Shown here in pieces: positions 1 to 6,449 of a stretch of 10,014 nucleotides of DNA. The notes under the pieces are model-generated. The model did not search any database. It was not told where the DNA came from and saw nothing but the letters and a program-made list of their open reading frames with translations. Numbering within the stretch: the stretch's first letter is position 1; each line of letters begins with the position of its first letter. Source of the stretch: Mariprofundaceae bacterium (lineage in GTDB: Bacteria > Pseudomonadota > Zetaproteobacteria > Mariprofundales > Mariprofundaceae); NCBI GenBank assembly GCA_013139875.1, contig WSZY01000111.1:1-10014 (forward strand), written 5' to 3'. Both the position numbers and the translations under genes were made by a program.

Positions 1-220
1 CGTGAAGAAAGAGTACCTTGTTGTTACCGGGGAACGATCTCACTTCACGCAGATCTTTCTCAGCTTTTGCCGCAACGCACATATACTCTTTGCCGCGATG
101 GCTCATCTCCATGACGGACATCCCGGAGCCATTCCACTCCAGCATCTCCTGCTGCGCGCGTTCCATCACGGCTGTCGGCAACATTGCCGGGCCTGCACTG
201 AAATTAAACTTTCTTGCCAT
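1..220 (-). CDS. serC: Phosphoserine aminotransferase SerC, N-terminal part (cut by window edge)
   Basis: SerC is a PLP-dependent, cytoplasmic aminotransferase that makes 3-phosphoserine from 3-phosphohydroxypyruvate and glutamate in serine synthesis; it also acts in pyridoxal phosphate synthesis in many proteobacteria. The reading frame gives about 73 residues before the window ends. It begins [15 protein letters not shown] and continues with [19 protein letters not shown] and then NNKVLFLH. These are the hallmark N-terminal SerC blocks: FNFSAGPA, [10 protein letters not shown] and the KVLFLHGGA-type strand entering the PLP region. The PLP lysine lies outside the window. The ATG at 220 is preceded by AAGGATAGG, a usable ribosome binding site, and the protein start aligns with the family start. 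The gene is transcribed away from the window, 216 bp downstream of the SpeE-like gene on the same strand, and probably has its own promoter. The fragment shows no frameshift. The identification is firm, although most of the protein is unseen. Confidence 0.95.
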   Translation of the reverse strand, partial: MARKFNFSAGPAMLPTAVMERAQQEMLEWNGSGMSVMEMSHRGKEYMCVAAKAEKDLREVRSFPGNNKVLFLH

Positions 221-260
221 GATTACCTATCCTTTTACCAGGTGATTTCTGAACGCGCGG

Positions 261-289
261 AAGATAGCCCTTCAGTGACGATTCCTCAA
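261..289 (-). promoter_or_regulatory. Candidate sigma-70 promoter for serC
   Basis: On the minus strand TTGAGG (284-289) is followed after exactly 17 bases by TATCTT (261-266). Each hexamer matches the sigma-70 consensus at four of six positions, and the spacing is ideal. Transcription would start near 253-255 and give a 5' leader of roughly 35 bases before the serC ATG at 220. This is a pattern match only; other weak matches could exist in the same stretch. Confidence 0.35.
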
Positions 290-304
290 CGAAAAAACCC
301 CCGG

Positions 305-321
305 CAAAAGCGGACATTTAG
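305..321 (-). repeat. ATGTCCGCTTT repeat fragment, copy 1
   Basis: The minus strand reads TAAATGTCCGCTTTTGCC. The 11-base core ATGTCCGCTTT (317 to 307) recurs in the opposite orientation at 3636-3646. The core resembles a short palindromic repeat often seen between proteobacterial genes, whose full form reads roughly TGTCCGCTTT, a short loop, AAAGCGGACA. Here only one arm is present, so this may be a degenerate half copy or chance. Confidence 0.4.
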
Positions 322-436
322 GTGTGTGTTAGCAAATGAGTAAACTGTCCCCGGATTTCCCTACACAAGTGACTCGCTCAGACTCCTTGCTATTAGCCAA
401 TTGAGCAACAGAATTAACGTTAGAAGCTAGAGTCAT

Positions 437-2824
437 CTAACTGTTTTCCGGTCGCAATAGAGCAGCCAACAGATAAGAGCCCATTCCGGCCAATCCGAGA
501 GTGACGAATCCAGAGCTTACGGCGGTCAATGTTGCAATGGGGGCCGCAATCACCGAAACAAATCCGTTGATGCCCCATGCCCAAGGGATCAGGGAGTTCT
601 GCCCAGTTCGTTCAAGGTTGCGGATACCCGTTGGGAAAAAGAGGCCCATGATGAGAGCAACAGGTGCAACCAGCATGATCGCTGCCGTAAAGCGCCATGG
701 GAGCGAAATAGTGGCCAGAATCGAAGCCAGTTTCGGAAGCAGGAGGAAAAAAAGCCCCAACAGCAGAATCAACAGAGCTGCACTCCACACCAAAGCCCGA
801 CTGCTACGTAAGATCCGTTGGTCAGAAAGCAGGCTCCCAATGCCTGCAAAAATGAGCAGTGCGGCTAACACACTGGCTACGGAATAGATCGGGTCACCCA
901 GGATCAGAGTGAGTTTCTGCATGAAAAGAATCTCTACAAACATAAAACCGGCTCCAATAGATGAAAAGTAGAGCAGAGGACGCAGGTTGTTTTGTGATGG
1001 CGAACCGGCTTTCAGGCAGAAGAGAAGTGGCAAGAGGGTGAGGCAGAAGCCTGAAACGACCAACAGCAGCAGCGTGATGGCGGCGACGATGTAAGACCAC
1101 TCATGCATAATCAGGCCTGTGGTGCCGAAACTGCGTAGCAGAAAGGCTGCTGCATCCAAGGTTAGAAAATGATTGAAGTAGGGCTGTTCATCTGTGGCCG
1201 GGGTTAGATGAAATGGTGATCCCGTCTGCATGAGTGGATTTTCTGCCAGCAGCGAAAAGATGGAGGGCAAATGCTCAGTGGTAAATCCGGAGACAGGCCG
1301 TTTTATGCTCTCCGGATGGTCTGCCGGATAGAGAAGCTTAAAGTCGAATGTCTCGGCAAACTGCCGGATTAAGCGCACTTTCTGCGCAGAGAAAGGGGCG
1401 TTGCTCATTACGATTGAGGTCATGTTCCAGCTGCGGATTGCAACAAGATGCTTTTCAGGAACCATGTTCTGCATCCGTAGCGCCTGGGCCATCGTGGCGA
1501 AAAGTTTGAGAGGGCTTCTCGGAGGGGTGTCGATAACGGTGCTGACCGCGATCATCCCATCCACGTTCAGCAGGTCCAGCATTCTGGACATAGCCTCGAT
1601 AGTTAGAAGATGGTTTTCATAGAGCGATTGCATACCCGTAGAGGCGCCACCGAGTGTTGTGCCAGCCGGAAGCAGGATGAGATCAAAATGGTTCTGCGTC
1701 TGCTCCAGGAAGCTTCGTGGCTCTTCGATGATCTTTCTGACGTTCGATGCGTTGTAGACGGAGTAGTGATCCGGCAACACCTTGTCCGGAAGAGCCGTCA
1801 GGTTGCGGTTTTTTTCAACGGCGGTAACAGAGAGAGCGCCTTCAGCGAGAGCGCGCTGCACCTCCATACCTGTTCCCGAACCGAGAATCAGCGCCTGCTC
1901 CACTTTGCCTAGCCAATAAGGCAGGTTGTAGATCGTGGAGTGCATATATGATTGCGTATGGGTATCGGCAGAGCCGGGCAGAGAACCAGCAGCTTCGCCA
2001 TCGCGAAAAACCATCGGCAGGGGCGGAATTTCACCATCAAAGGTGAGGCTCAACCCGGAGGCGGAGCGCAGGTACGGCGAGTGCACGACATGAATAACGC
2101 CAAGCGGGTCATAGGTTTCATGGACGATATGTGTGTCCGGCATGAGCAGGGCGCGGGCAAGCGGTTTGTACTGTGACATCGTGACCTCAGCAGGCAGCAG
2201 CCAGCACGTGCCGATAATCAGACCGACAATCCCTGATGCGATTGCCATAGCTTTTGCTCTTTTCAGCAGGATAAGGCTGAACACCCAGACAAGCAGTGCC
2301 AGCAGATAGGGAACTTCCAGAGGGTGCCAGAGATGAAGAATTGCCAGGGCACCAAGGCTGCCCGTCCCGGAGCCGAGCAGGTTGGCGCTGTAATACATTC
2401 CGATCTTCCGGGGAGAAGTGCTGAACACAAGGATAATGAAAAATGCGCCAAACAGGAGCGGCAGAAAGAGAGAGAGGCAGAGCAACATCAGCCAGAGTAG
2501 TCCGGCCGGTCTCCAGATGGTGATGAACAGGTCCATGGGGATGAGCGCGAGGATATGATTTGCACTGGCCATGGAGAGAGCGGTAAGCAGCAGGGATGAG
2601 ATGGCTGTTTGTTGTAGATGACGAAACCAGAAATCCCTGCCGAGGGAGAGAGCAGTGCCGCTTGCCGCAAATCCGAGCATGGCGAGACTGATGATCAGAT
2701 ATGCAAAGTGGTACCACTGGAGGATTGCCAGGATACGAAGCTGGGTAATTTCGAATGCAAGCAGGCAGAAGGAGACGCCGAAAAGCAATATAGGCGCGAC
2801 ACCTCTGCTGAGTGCGCTGTTCAA
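437..2824 (-). CDS. Polytopic membrane protein with spermidine-synthase-like SAM-fold domain
   Basis: The product is about 795 residues and is an integral membrane protein. Six or seven hydrophobic segments fill residues 8-210, a soluble Rossmann-like domain spans about 211-570, and about six more hydrophobic segments fill 577-790. The soluble domain has the SAM-type glycine motif ALILGSGTG (311-319) and an acidic residue at the next strand end (AVEKN, Glu337). The usual aminopropyltransferase strand DVIxxDxxDP is replaced by FDLILLPAGTT (380-390), so the catalytic Asp is missing. Other family marks are TDEQPYFNHF (about 543-552), FMFVEILFMQKLTLILGDP (about 628-646), MGLFFPTGIRNL (about 726-737) and WAWGINGFVSV (748-758). 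Homologues are usually annotated as membrane spermidine synthase-like proteins with no proven reaction. Translation most likely begins at TTG (2822-2824), which overlaps the pcm stop as TTGA. The first in-frame ATG (residue 49) would cut into the membrane region. Clear Shine-Dalgarno pairing is absent, which suits translational coupling to pcm. True spermidine synthesis is unlikely. Confidence 0.85.
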   Translation of the reverse strand: MNSALSRGVAPILLFGVSFCLLAFEITQLRILAILQWYHFAYLIISLAMLGFAASGTALSLGRDFWFRHLQQTAISSLLLTALSMASANHILALIPMDLFITIWRPAGLLWLMLLCLSLFLPLLFGAFFIILVFSTSPRKIGMYYSANLLGSGTGSLGALAILHLWHPLEVPYLLALLVWVFSLILLKRAKAMAIASGIVGLIIGTCWLLPAEVTMSQYKPLARALLMPDTHIVHETYDPLGVIHVVHSPYLRSASGLSLTFDGEIPPLPMVFRDGEAAGSLPGSADTHTQSYMHSTIYNLPYWLGKVEQALILGSGTGMEVQRALAEGALSVTAVEKNRNLTALPDKVLPDHYSVYNASNVRKIIEEPRSFLEQTQNHFDLILLPAGTTLGGASTGMQSLYENHLLTIEAMSRMLDLLNVDGMIAVSTVIDTPPRSPLKLFATMAQALRMQNMVPEKHLVAIRSWNMTSIVMSNAPFSAQKVRLIRQFAETFDFKLLYPADHPESIKRPVSGFTTEHLPSIFSLLAENPLMQTGSPFHLTPATDEQPYFNHFLTLDAAAFLLRSFGTTGLIMHEWSYIVAAITLLLLVVSGFCLTLLPLLFCLKAGSPSQNNLRPLLYFSSIGAGFMFVEILFMQKLTLILGDPIYSVASVLAALLIFAGIGSLLSDQRILRSSRALVWSAALLILLLGLFFLLLPKLASILATISLPWRFTAAIMLVAPVALIMGLFFPTGIRNLERTGQNSLIPWAWGINGFVSVIAAPIATLTAVSSGFVTLGLAGMGSYLLAALLRPENS

Positions 2825-3543
2825 TGGCCGCCGGTGAGGGGCACGAAGCGTACGGGGATGATATCGCGCGTATGCATTTTACCGTTTCTCTTTTCAGCCA
2901 GAATCAGTTTCTGGGTGAAGAAAATATGGCCCACCGGGATAACCATACGACCGCCCTCTGCCAGCTGGCGAATTAACGGCGGCGGAATATGATCGGCAGC
3001 TGCAGTCACGATAATTGCATCGAAAGGTGCCTCTTCTTCCCAGCCGAAATAGCCATCTGCATGACGTATATTGATATTTTTGTAGCCAAGTTCCGCGATC
3101 ACTTTTTGTGCCCTGGTTGCAAGTTTGGATATGATTTCGATGCTGTAGACGCTATCGACGAGTTGGCCGATGACAGCAGCGTGATAAGCTGAACCTGTCC
3201 CCACCTCAAGCACCCGGTCTGTCTGCTCAAGCTGCGCCAGTTCGCACATATAAGCGACAATAAAGGGCTGGGAGATTGTCTGGCCATAGCCGATGGGAAG
3301 CGGATGGTCCTCATAAGCACTGCTCATTTCTGATTCCAGGGTGAATTTGTGTCGGGGCACACTACGCATGGCTTCGAGTACCCGGCGATCTTTCACTCCG
3401 CGCTTCTCGATTTGGTAATGGACCATTGCTTCGCGTTTCATCTTATACTGCTCCGGGGAATCCGCCTGTGCCATCTCTGCAACAGCAAATAGCGGGATGA
3501 ATAACAGTACCAGACATAAAGCCCTGGCTACCAGACTCACCAT
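2821..3543 (-). CDS. pcm: Protein-L-isoaspartate O-methyltransferase family protein with signal peptide
   Basis: PCMT enzymes methylate isoaspartyl residues with SAM to start repair of damaged proteins. From ATG 3543 the product is 240 residues. Family motifs are GQTISQP (87-93), the SAM loop VLEVGTGSAY (112-121), the acidic strand SIEII, HADGYFGW (161-168), VTAAADHIP (179-187), VIPVG (201-205) and a C-terminal VRFVPLTGGH ending like canonical PCMT. The N-terminus is unusual: MVSLVARALCLVLLFIPLFA followed by VAEMAQA|DS looks like a Sec signal peptide with an AQA cleavage site and no lipobox cysteine at the cleavage point. The ATG at 3543 is chosen because TAGGAAAAAGGAA precedes it, the signal peptide starts there, and the longer frame would begin at a TTG inside a perfect -10 box. 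The stop overlaps the next gene's TTG. A periplasmic location is a prediction; SAM supply there is not established, so a membrane-anchored cytoplasmic form is an alternative. Confidence 0.88.
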   Translation of the reverse strand: MVSLVARALCLVLLFIPLFAVAEMAQADSPEQYKMKREAMVHYQIEKRGVKDRRVLEAMRSVPRHKFTLESEMSSAYEDHPLPIGYGQTISQPFIVAYMCELAQLEQTDRVLEVGTGSAYHAAVIGQLVDSVYSIEIISKLATRAQKVIAELGYKNINIRHADGYFGWEEEAPFDAIIVTAAADHIPPPLIRQLAEGGRMVIPVGHIFFTQKLILAEKRNGKMHTRDIIPVRFVPLTGGH

Positions 3544-3556
3544 TTCCTTTTTCCTA

Positions 3557-3589
3557 TCAATTTTTACGACCTCGCATAGCCCAATGCAT
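3557..3589 (-). CDS. Possible 10-codon leader ORF upstream of pcm
   Basis: The minus strand reads AGGGGAGAGAGATG, an almost ideal Shine-Dalgarno and spacing in front of an ATG at 3589. The frame codes for MHWAMRGRKN and stops with TGA at 3557-3559, 13 bases before the pcm ATG and in a different frame from pcm. It lies between the candidate -10 box (3609-3614) and pcm, so it would be within the pcm leader transcript. It may couple translation into pcm or be accidental. No run of a single regulatory amino acid codon is present. Confidence 0.3.
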   Translation of the reverse strand: MHWAMRGRKN

Positions 3590-3608
3590 CTCTCTCCCCT
3601 AATGATCA

Positions 3609-3614
3609 ATTATA
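3609..3614 (-). promoter_or_regulatory. Candidate -10 box for the pcm/SpeE-like transcript
   Basis: The minus strand carries a perfect TATAAT (3614 to 3609) within an AT-rich stretch. No convincing -35 hexamer stands 16-18 bases upstream, where the sequence is C-rich (ATCCCCC), and there is no extended TGn. If used, transcription would start near 3602 and give a leader of about 60 bases before the pcm ATG. An activator or a weak core promoter would then be expected. Confidence 0.4.
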
Positions 3615-3633
3615 GTCTAAATTTCAGATTGGG

Positions 3634-3663
3634 GGATGTCCGCTTTGGGTCGAAGGCAGTCAT
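3634..3663 (+). repeat. Imperfect palindrome containing ATGTCCGCTTT, copy 2
   Basis: The plus strand reads ATGTCCGCTTT (3636-3646), a GGGTCG loop (3647-3652) and GAAGGCAGTC-like sequence to 3661. Arms 3638-3646 and 3653-3661 pair at seven of nine positions, one of them G-T, so this is a decayed hairpin. It lies in the HIT-pcm gap, a few bases from the HIT stop codon. It resembles a widespread short intergenic palindrome of proteobacteria (recalled, not checked). It could act as a weak transcription or RNA-processing boundary between the two same-strand genes. Confidence 0.5.
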
Positions 3664-3667
3664 TCGC

Positions 3668-4084
3668 CTAAATATGAAAGGAGTCCGGCATCAGCCCCCT
3701 TAGTGTTGCGACCAGTTCACTCAGTTCCTCTTCCGAATAGGGCTTTGTGGGTGCATGCCCCCAGACGGGTGCCGGCCATGCCGGATCACTCTCATATCGG
3801 ACAATATGGTGAATATGGAGCTGGGGCACCATGTTTCCAAGGGCGGCAACATTAATCTTATCCGCATTGAAATGGTCACTGATCACACGTGAAAGAGCGG
3901 AGGATTCCCGCAGCAACTGATGCTGATCATCTTCCGAAAGCTCAAAAATCTCACGAATACCGGCTCTTTGGGGTACCAGAATAAACCATGGGTAGCTGGC
4001 GTCATTCATCAGCAGCAGGCGGCAGAGTGGAAAGGAGCCGATAGTGATGCAATCAGCTTCCAGTCTTGGGTGAAGTTCAAACAT
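3668..4084 (-). CDS. HIT-family nucleotide hydrolase/transferase-like protein
   Basis: The product is 138 residues, a normal length for a single-domain histidine triad protein of the diadenosine-polyphosphate hydrolase type. Visible features are the N-terminal strand DCITIGSFPLCRLLLMND (about 11-28), FILVPQRAGIREIFEL (34-49), and the triad region NMVPQLHIHHIVRYESD (84-100). Against HxHxHxx the first His is Gln88, with His90 and His92 in the second and third places; His90 is the expected nucleophile. The Gln and the following DPAWPAPVWG (100-109) occur in a well-known HIT subgroup as I recall it, so this is probably not a defect. The role is likely hydrolysis of ApnA or AMP-conjugated compounds in the cytoplasm; the physiological substrate cannot be read from sequence. 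ATG 4084 lacks a strong Shine-Dalgarno. The gene is divergent from ribE (66 bp apart) and 124 bp upstream of pcm on the same strand. Confidence 0.88.
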   Translation of the reverse strand: MFELHPRLEADCITIGSFPLCRLLLMNDASYPWFILVPQRAGIREIFELSEDDQHQLLRESSALSRVISDHFNADKINVAALGNMVPQLHIHHIVRYESDPAWPAPVWGHAPTKPYSEEELSELVATLRGLMPDSFHI

Positions 4085-4150
4085 CGGCAGAGGATAGACC
4101 GGATAAAGCTTTCAGTGAATTAGATCATGTTTGCAGCTACCATTCGCACC

Positions 4151-4768
4151 ATGTTTACCGGCATTATCATGGACATCGGGCAGATCGTCGCTATCGACAA
4201 AGAGCCCGAGCAGACACATATGCACTTCTCCACATCACTGGAGACCTCCAAATGGGCTGCGGGCGACTCTATCGCTGTTGATGGCTGTTGCCTGACCATC
4301 ACCGGATTCCCCGAAGCCGGGCAGTTTTCTGCTACCTTGTCTCAGGAGACACTCAACCTGACCCGTCACTCGGATGTAGATGTGGGTGAAAGGGTCAATC
4401 TGGAGCCGGCACTCTGCGTGGGCGATCCGCTGGGCGGCCATATCGTAACCGGCCATATAGATGGCATCACCATCGTAGAAGAGATTGTGGAAGTTGGCGA
4501 ACACAGGGTGTTTCGCTTCACTGTCCCCTCCTCTCTGGCAAAATATGTAGTCAACAAGGGTTCTGTTGCCATCAATGGCACCAGCCTGACGGTGAACGAG
4601 GTGGAGAACTGCTCCTTTACCGTCAACCTTATTCCCCATACCCTTTCACACACCAATCTTGGTGACCTGAGTGCAGGAAGTACCGCCAATTTTGAGAGCG
4701 ACATGCTTGGTCGCTATGTCGAACGAATCATGAGTTTTCAAAACAGTAACCAACAGGAGTTTCAATGA
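4151..4768 (+). CDS. ribE: Riboflavin synthase, alpha subunit
   Basis: RibE dismutates two molecules of 6,7-dimethyl-8-ribityllumazine to riboflavin plus the pyrimidine intermediate, the last step of the pathway. The product has 205 residues with two lumazine-binding repeats. The first begins [10 protein letters not shown] and has VDGCCLTI (43-50). The second follows [10 protein letters not shown] (96-105) and has INGTSLTV (141-148). ATG 4151 is chosen over the in-frame ATG 4127 because MFTGII is the near-universal family start; neither has a good Shine-Dalgarno. The gene opens a tight cluster, its stop overlapping ribBA as ATGA. The usual upstream neighbours nrdR and ribD are missing, and a divergent HIT gene stands there instead. 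I see no FMN riboswitch signature in the short leader. Confidence 0.95.
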   Translation: MFTGIIMDIGQIVAIDKEPEQTHMHFSTSLETSKWAAGDSIAVDGCCLTITGFPEAGQFSATLSQETLNLTRHSDVDVGERVNLEPALCVGDPLGGHIVTGHIDGITIVEEIVEVGEHRVFRFTVPSSLAKYVVNKGSVAINGTSLTVNEVENCSFTVNLIPHTLSHTNLGDLSAGSTANFESDMLGRYVERIMSFQNSNQQEFQ

Positions 4769-5979
4769 GCCTAGCCAGTTGTAAGGAGCTGATCGAAGAG
4801 CTGCGCGCCGGACGGATGATTATTCTGGCCGATGATGAGGATCGTGAAAACGAAGGTGATCTTGTCATGGCTGCCGAATGGGTGACGCCTGAGGCCATCA
4901 ACTTCATGGCAACCCATGGCCGCGGATTGATCTGCCTGGCTCTGGATCAGGAGCAGACAGAGGCGCTTAACCTCTCATTGATGGTCGCCAACACCAACGC
5001 CAAATTCAAAACCAACTTTACCGTATCCATTGAGGCGGCTGAGGGTGTAACCACCGGTATCTCCGCCTTTGACCGTGCCCACACCATCCGCACCGCGATT
5101 GATAACGATGCAAAGCCGTCTGACATCCATACCCCCGGACATATCTTCCCGCTGGTTGGCCGTGATGGCGGTCTTCTTGTCAGGGCTGGCCATACCGAAG
5201 CAAGCATTGACCTTGCGCGCATGGCCGGGCTGAAACCGGCTGGTGTGATCTGTGAGATCATGAATGAAGACGGCAGCATGGCCAGAATGCCGGAACTGAA
5301 GAAGTTTGCAAAAAAACACAGTCTTAAAGTCGGCTGTATTGCCGATGTAATCCGTTACCGGCTGAAGAACGACTCTCTGGTCAAACGTGAAGTCGAGGTT
5401 CGCCTGCCAACCGAGTTTGGTGACTTCAAAATGGTTGGTTACACCAACGCGGTGGACGAGGCTGAACATGTGGCGCTGGTGATGGGCAGCCCCGACCCCG
5501 ACAGGCCCTGCCTGGTACGCGTTCACTCCGAGTGTCTGACCGGTGATGTCTTTACATCACGGCGTTGCGACTGCGGCTCCCAGCTTCATGCAGCCATGCG
5601 TCAGGTATCCGAGACGGGTGAAGGCGTTATTCTCTACCTGCGTCAGGAGGGTCGCGGGATCGGCCTGCTGAATAAACTGCGTGCCTATGAGTTGCAGGAT
5701 GCCGGCCATGATACGGTTGAGGCCAATAAAAAACTCGGCTTCAAGGCTGACCTGCGGGATTACGGTATTGGCGCCCAGATTCTGCGTGATCTCGGACTTC
5801 GGAAACTGAACCTTCTAACCAATAATCCGAAGAAGATCATTGCTCTGGATGGTTATGGTCTTGAGGTTGTCGAGCGTGTCCAGCTACAGGTGGGAGCTCA
5901 TGAAGATAACATCACCTATCTGCAGACCAAGCAGGATAAGATGGGTCATATGCTCAACATCAATAAGGATAAGAAATGA
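4765..5979 (+). CDS. ribBA: Bifunctional DHBP synthase / GTP cyclohydrolase II RibBA
   Basis: This 404-residue fusion supplies both riboflavin precursors. The N-terminal half (about 1-200) makes 3,4-dihydroxy-2-butanone 4-phosphate from ribulose 5-phosphate; it has [10 protein letters not shown] (23-32), with metal-binding and acidic loop residues, and [11 protein letters not shown] (140-150). The C-terminal half (about 208-400) opens GTP; it has [19 protein letters not shown] (254-272) with zinc ligands Cys257, Cys268 and Cys270, then [11 protein letters not shown] (291-301), [13 protein letters not shown] (332-344) and [15 protein letters not shown] (351-365). Both active sites look intact, unlike many proteobacterial RibBA proteins with a decayed C-terminal half. 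The ATG overlaps the ribE stop (ATGA) behind CAGGAG, and the stop overlaps ribH, so the three genes are almost certainly one translationally coupled operon. Confidence 0.97.
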   Translation: MSLASCKELIEELRAGRMIILADDEDRENEGDLVMAAEWVTPEAINFMATHGRGLICLALDQEQTEALNLSLMVANTNAKFKTNFTVSIEAAEGVTTGISAFDRAHTIRTAIDNDAKPSDIHTPGHIFPLVGRDGGLLVRAGHTEASIDLARMAGLKPAGVICEIMNEDGSMARMPELKKFAKKHSLKVGCIADVIRYRLKNDSLVKREVEVRLPTEFGDFKMVGYTNAVDEAEHVALVMGSPDPDRPCLVRVHSECLTGDVFTSRRCDCGSQLHAAMRQVSETGEGVILYLRQEGRGIGLLNKLRAYELQDAGHDTVEANKKLGFKADLRDYGIGAQILRDLGLRKLNLLTNNPKKIIALDGYGLEVVERVQLQVGAHEDNITYLQTKQDKMGHMLNINKDKK

Positions 5980-6449
5980 GTCTGGATGCTCCGCATCTAA
6001 ACGGCACAGTGAACGCTTCGGGACTCAAGATCGGTATCATTGTCAGTCGTTTTAATGAAGCTATCACCTCAGCCCTCCGTGATGGAGCAGTTACCGCCCT
6101 GAAAGAGCATGGCAGCAGTGATGCTGATCTGACAATCGTACATGTGCCGGGAGCACTGGAAATTCCGACCATTGCAGCAAAAATGGCAGACTCCGGCAGA
6201 TTTGATGCACTGGTCTGCCTGGGTTGCATCATCGAGGGTGGTACTGCCCATTTTGATCATGTCTGCCGGGTTGCCATGGACAGTATCGGAGCGATTGCCG
6301 GGCGTGGTACCATTGCTATTGCCAACGGCGTACTGACCGTGGCCACCCTGAGTCAGGCAGAGGATCGTGTGGGTGGCGCTCATGGTCATAAAGGTGCTGA
6401 AGCTGCGCTAACGGCAGTTGAAATTGCCACCCTGCTAAAGGAGATATGA
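5976..6449 (+). CDS. ribH: 6,7-dimethyl-8-ribityllumazine synthase
   Basis: RibH condenses DHBP with the ribitylaminopyrimidine to form lumazine, the substrate of RibE, and usually forms icosahedral or pentameric shells. The 157-residue product has the expected length and motifs: IVSRFNEAI (22-30), VPGALEIP (57-64), the catalytic loop CIIEGGTAHFDHV (84-96) with His92 in the active-site His position, GVLT (118-121) and Arg131 in the phosphate-binding region. The usual GVLTTxT reads GVLTVAT, a mild change. ATG 5976 overlaps the ribBA stop as ATGA and follows AAGGATAAGAA. The gene ends ...AAGGAGATATGA; that end carries a Shine-Dalgarno-like AAGGAG immediately before the next open frame. Confidence 0.96.
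   Translation: MSLDAPHLNGTVNASGLKIGIIVSRFNEAITSALRDGAVTALKEHGSSDADLTIVHVPGALEIPTIAAKMADSGRFDALVCLGCIIEGGTAHFDHVCRVAMDSIGAIAGRGTIAIANGVLTVATLSQAEDRVGGAHGHKGAEAALTAVEIATLLKEI

Larger units (their letters stand above)
221..436. other. Intergenic stretch between the SpeE-like gene and serC
   Basis: No gene is supported here. Read on the minus strand, from the end of the SpeE-like gene toward serC, it contains: a weak inverted repeat TTGCT/AGCAA around 387-408; a CTGTCCCCGGATTT-type motif at 345-358 (plus-strand reading); an ATGTCCGCTTT motif (317 down to 307); a G-run followed by six T (about 293-303), which resembles a terminator tail but has only a poor 4-bp bulged stem before it; and the candidate serC promoter with its ribosome binding site. 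The two motifs look like fragments of dispersed repeats known from many proteobacterial genomes, but that is from memory and not checked. Confidence 0.6.

Noticed and set aside
292..317. Intrinsic terminator before serC (G-run then six T on the minus strand).
   Set aside because: The stem is at best four pairs with a bulge; it is not strong enough to call.
2..343. Plus-strand open frame of 113 codons at the left edge.
   Set aside because: It is antisense to the clear N-terminal SerC frame on the minus strand and runs on into the intergenic repeats; its translation resembles no protein I know.
501..887. Plus-strand frames inside the SpeE-like gene.
   Set aside because: They are opposite-strand shadows of a well-supported membrane protein gene and have no recognisable motifs or ribosome binding sites.
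3931..3960. Broken HIT triad (first His is Gln) as evidence of an inactive enzyme or pseudogene.
   Set aside because: The second and third His are present, the flanking sequence is intact and, as recalled, Gln in this place is normal in a HIT subgroup with the DPAWPxPVWG tail.
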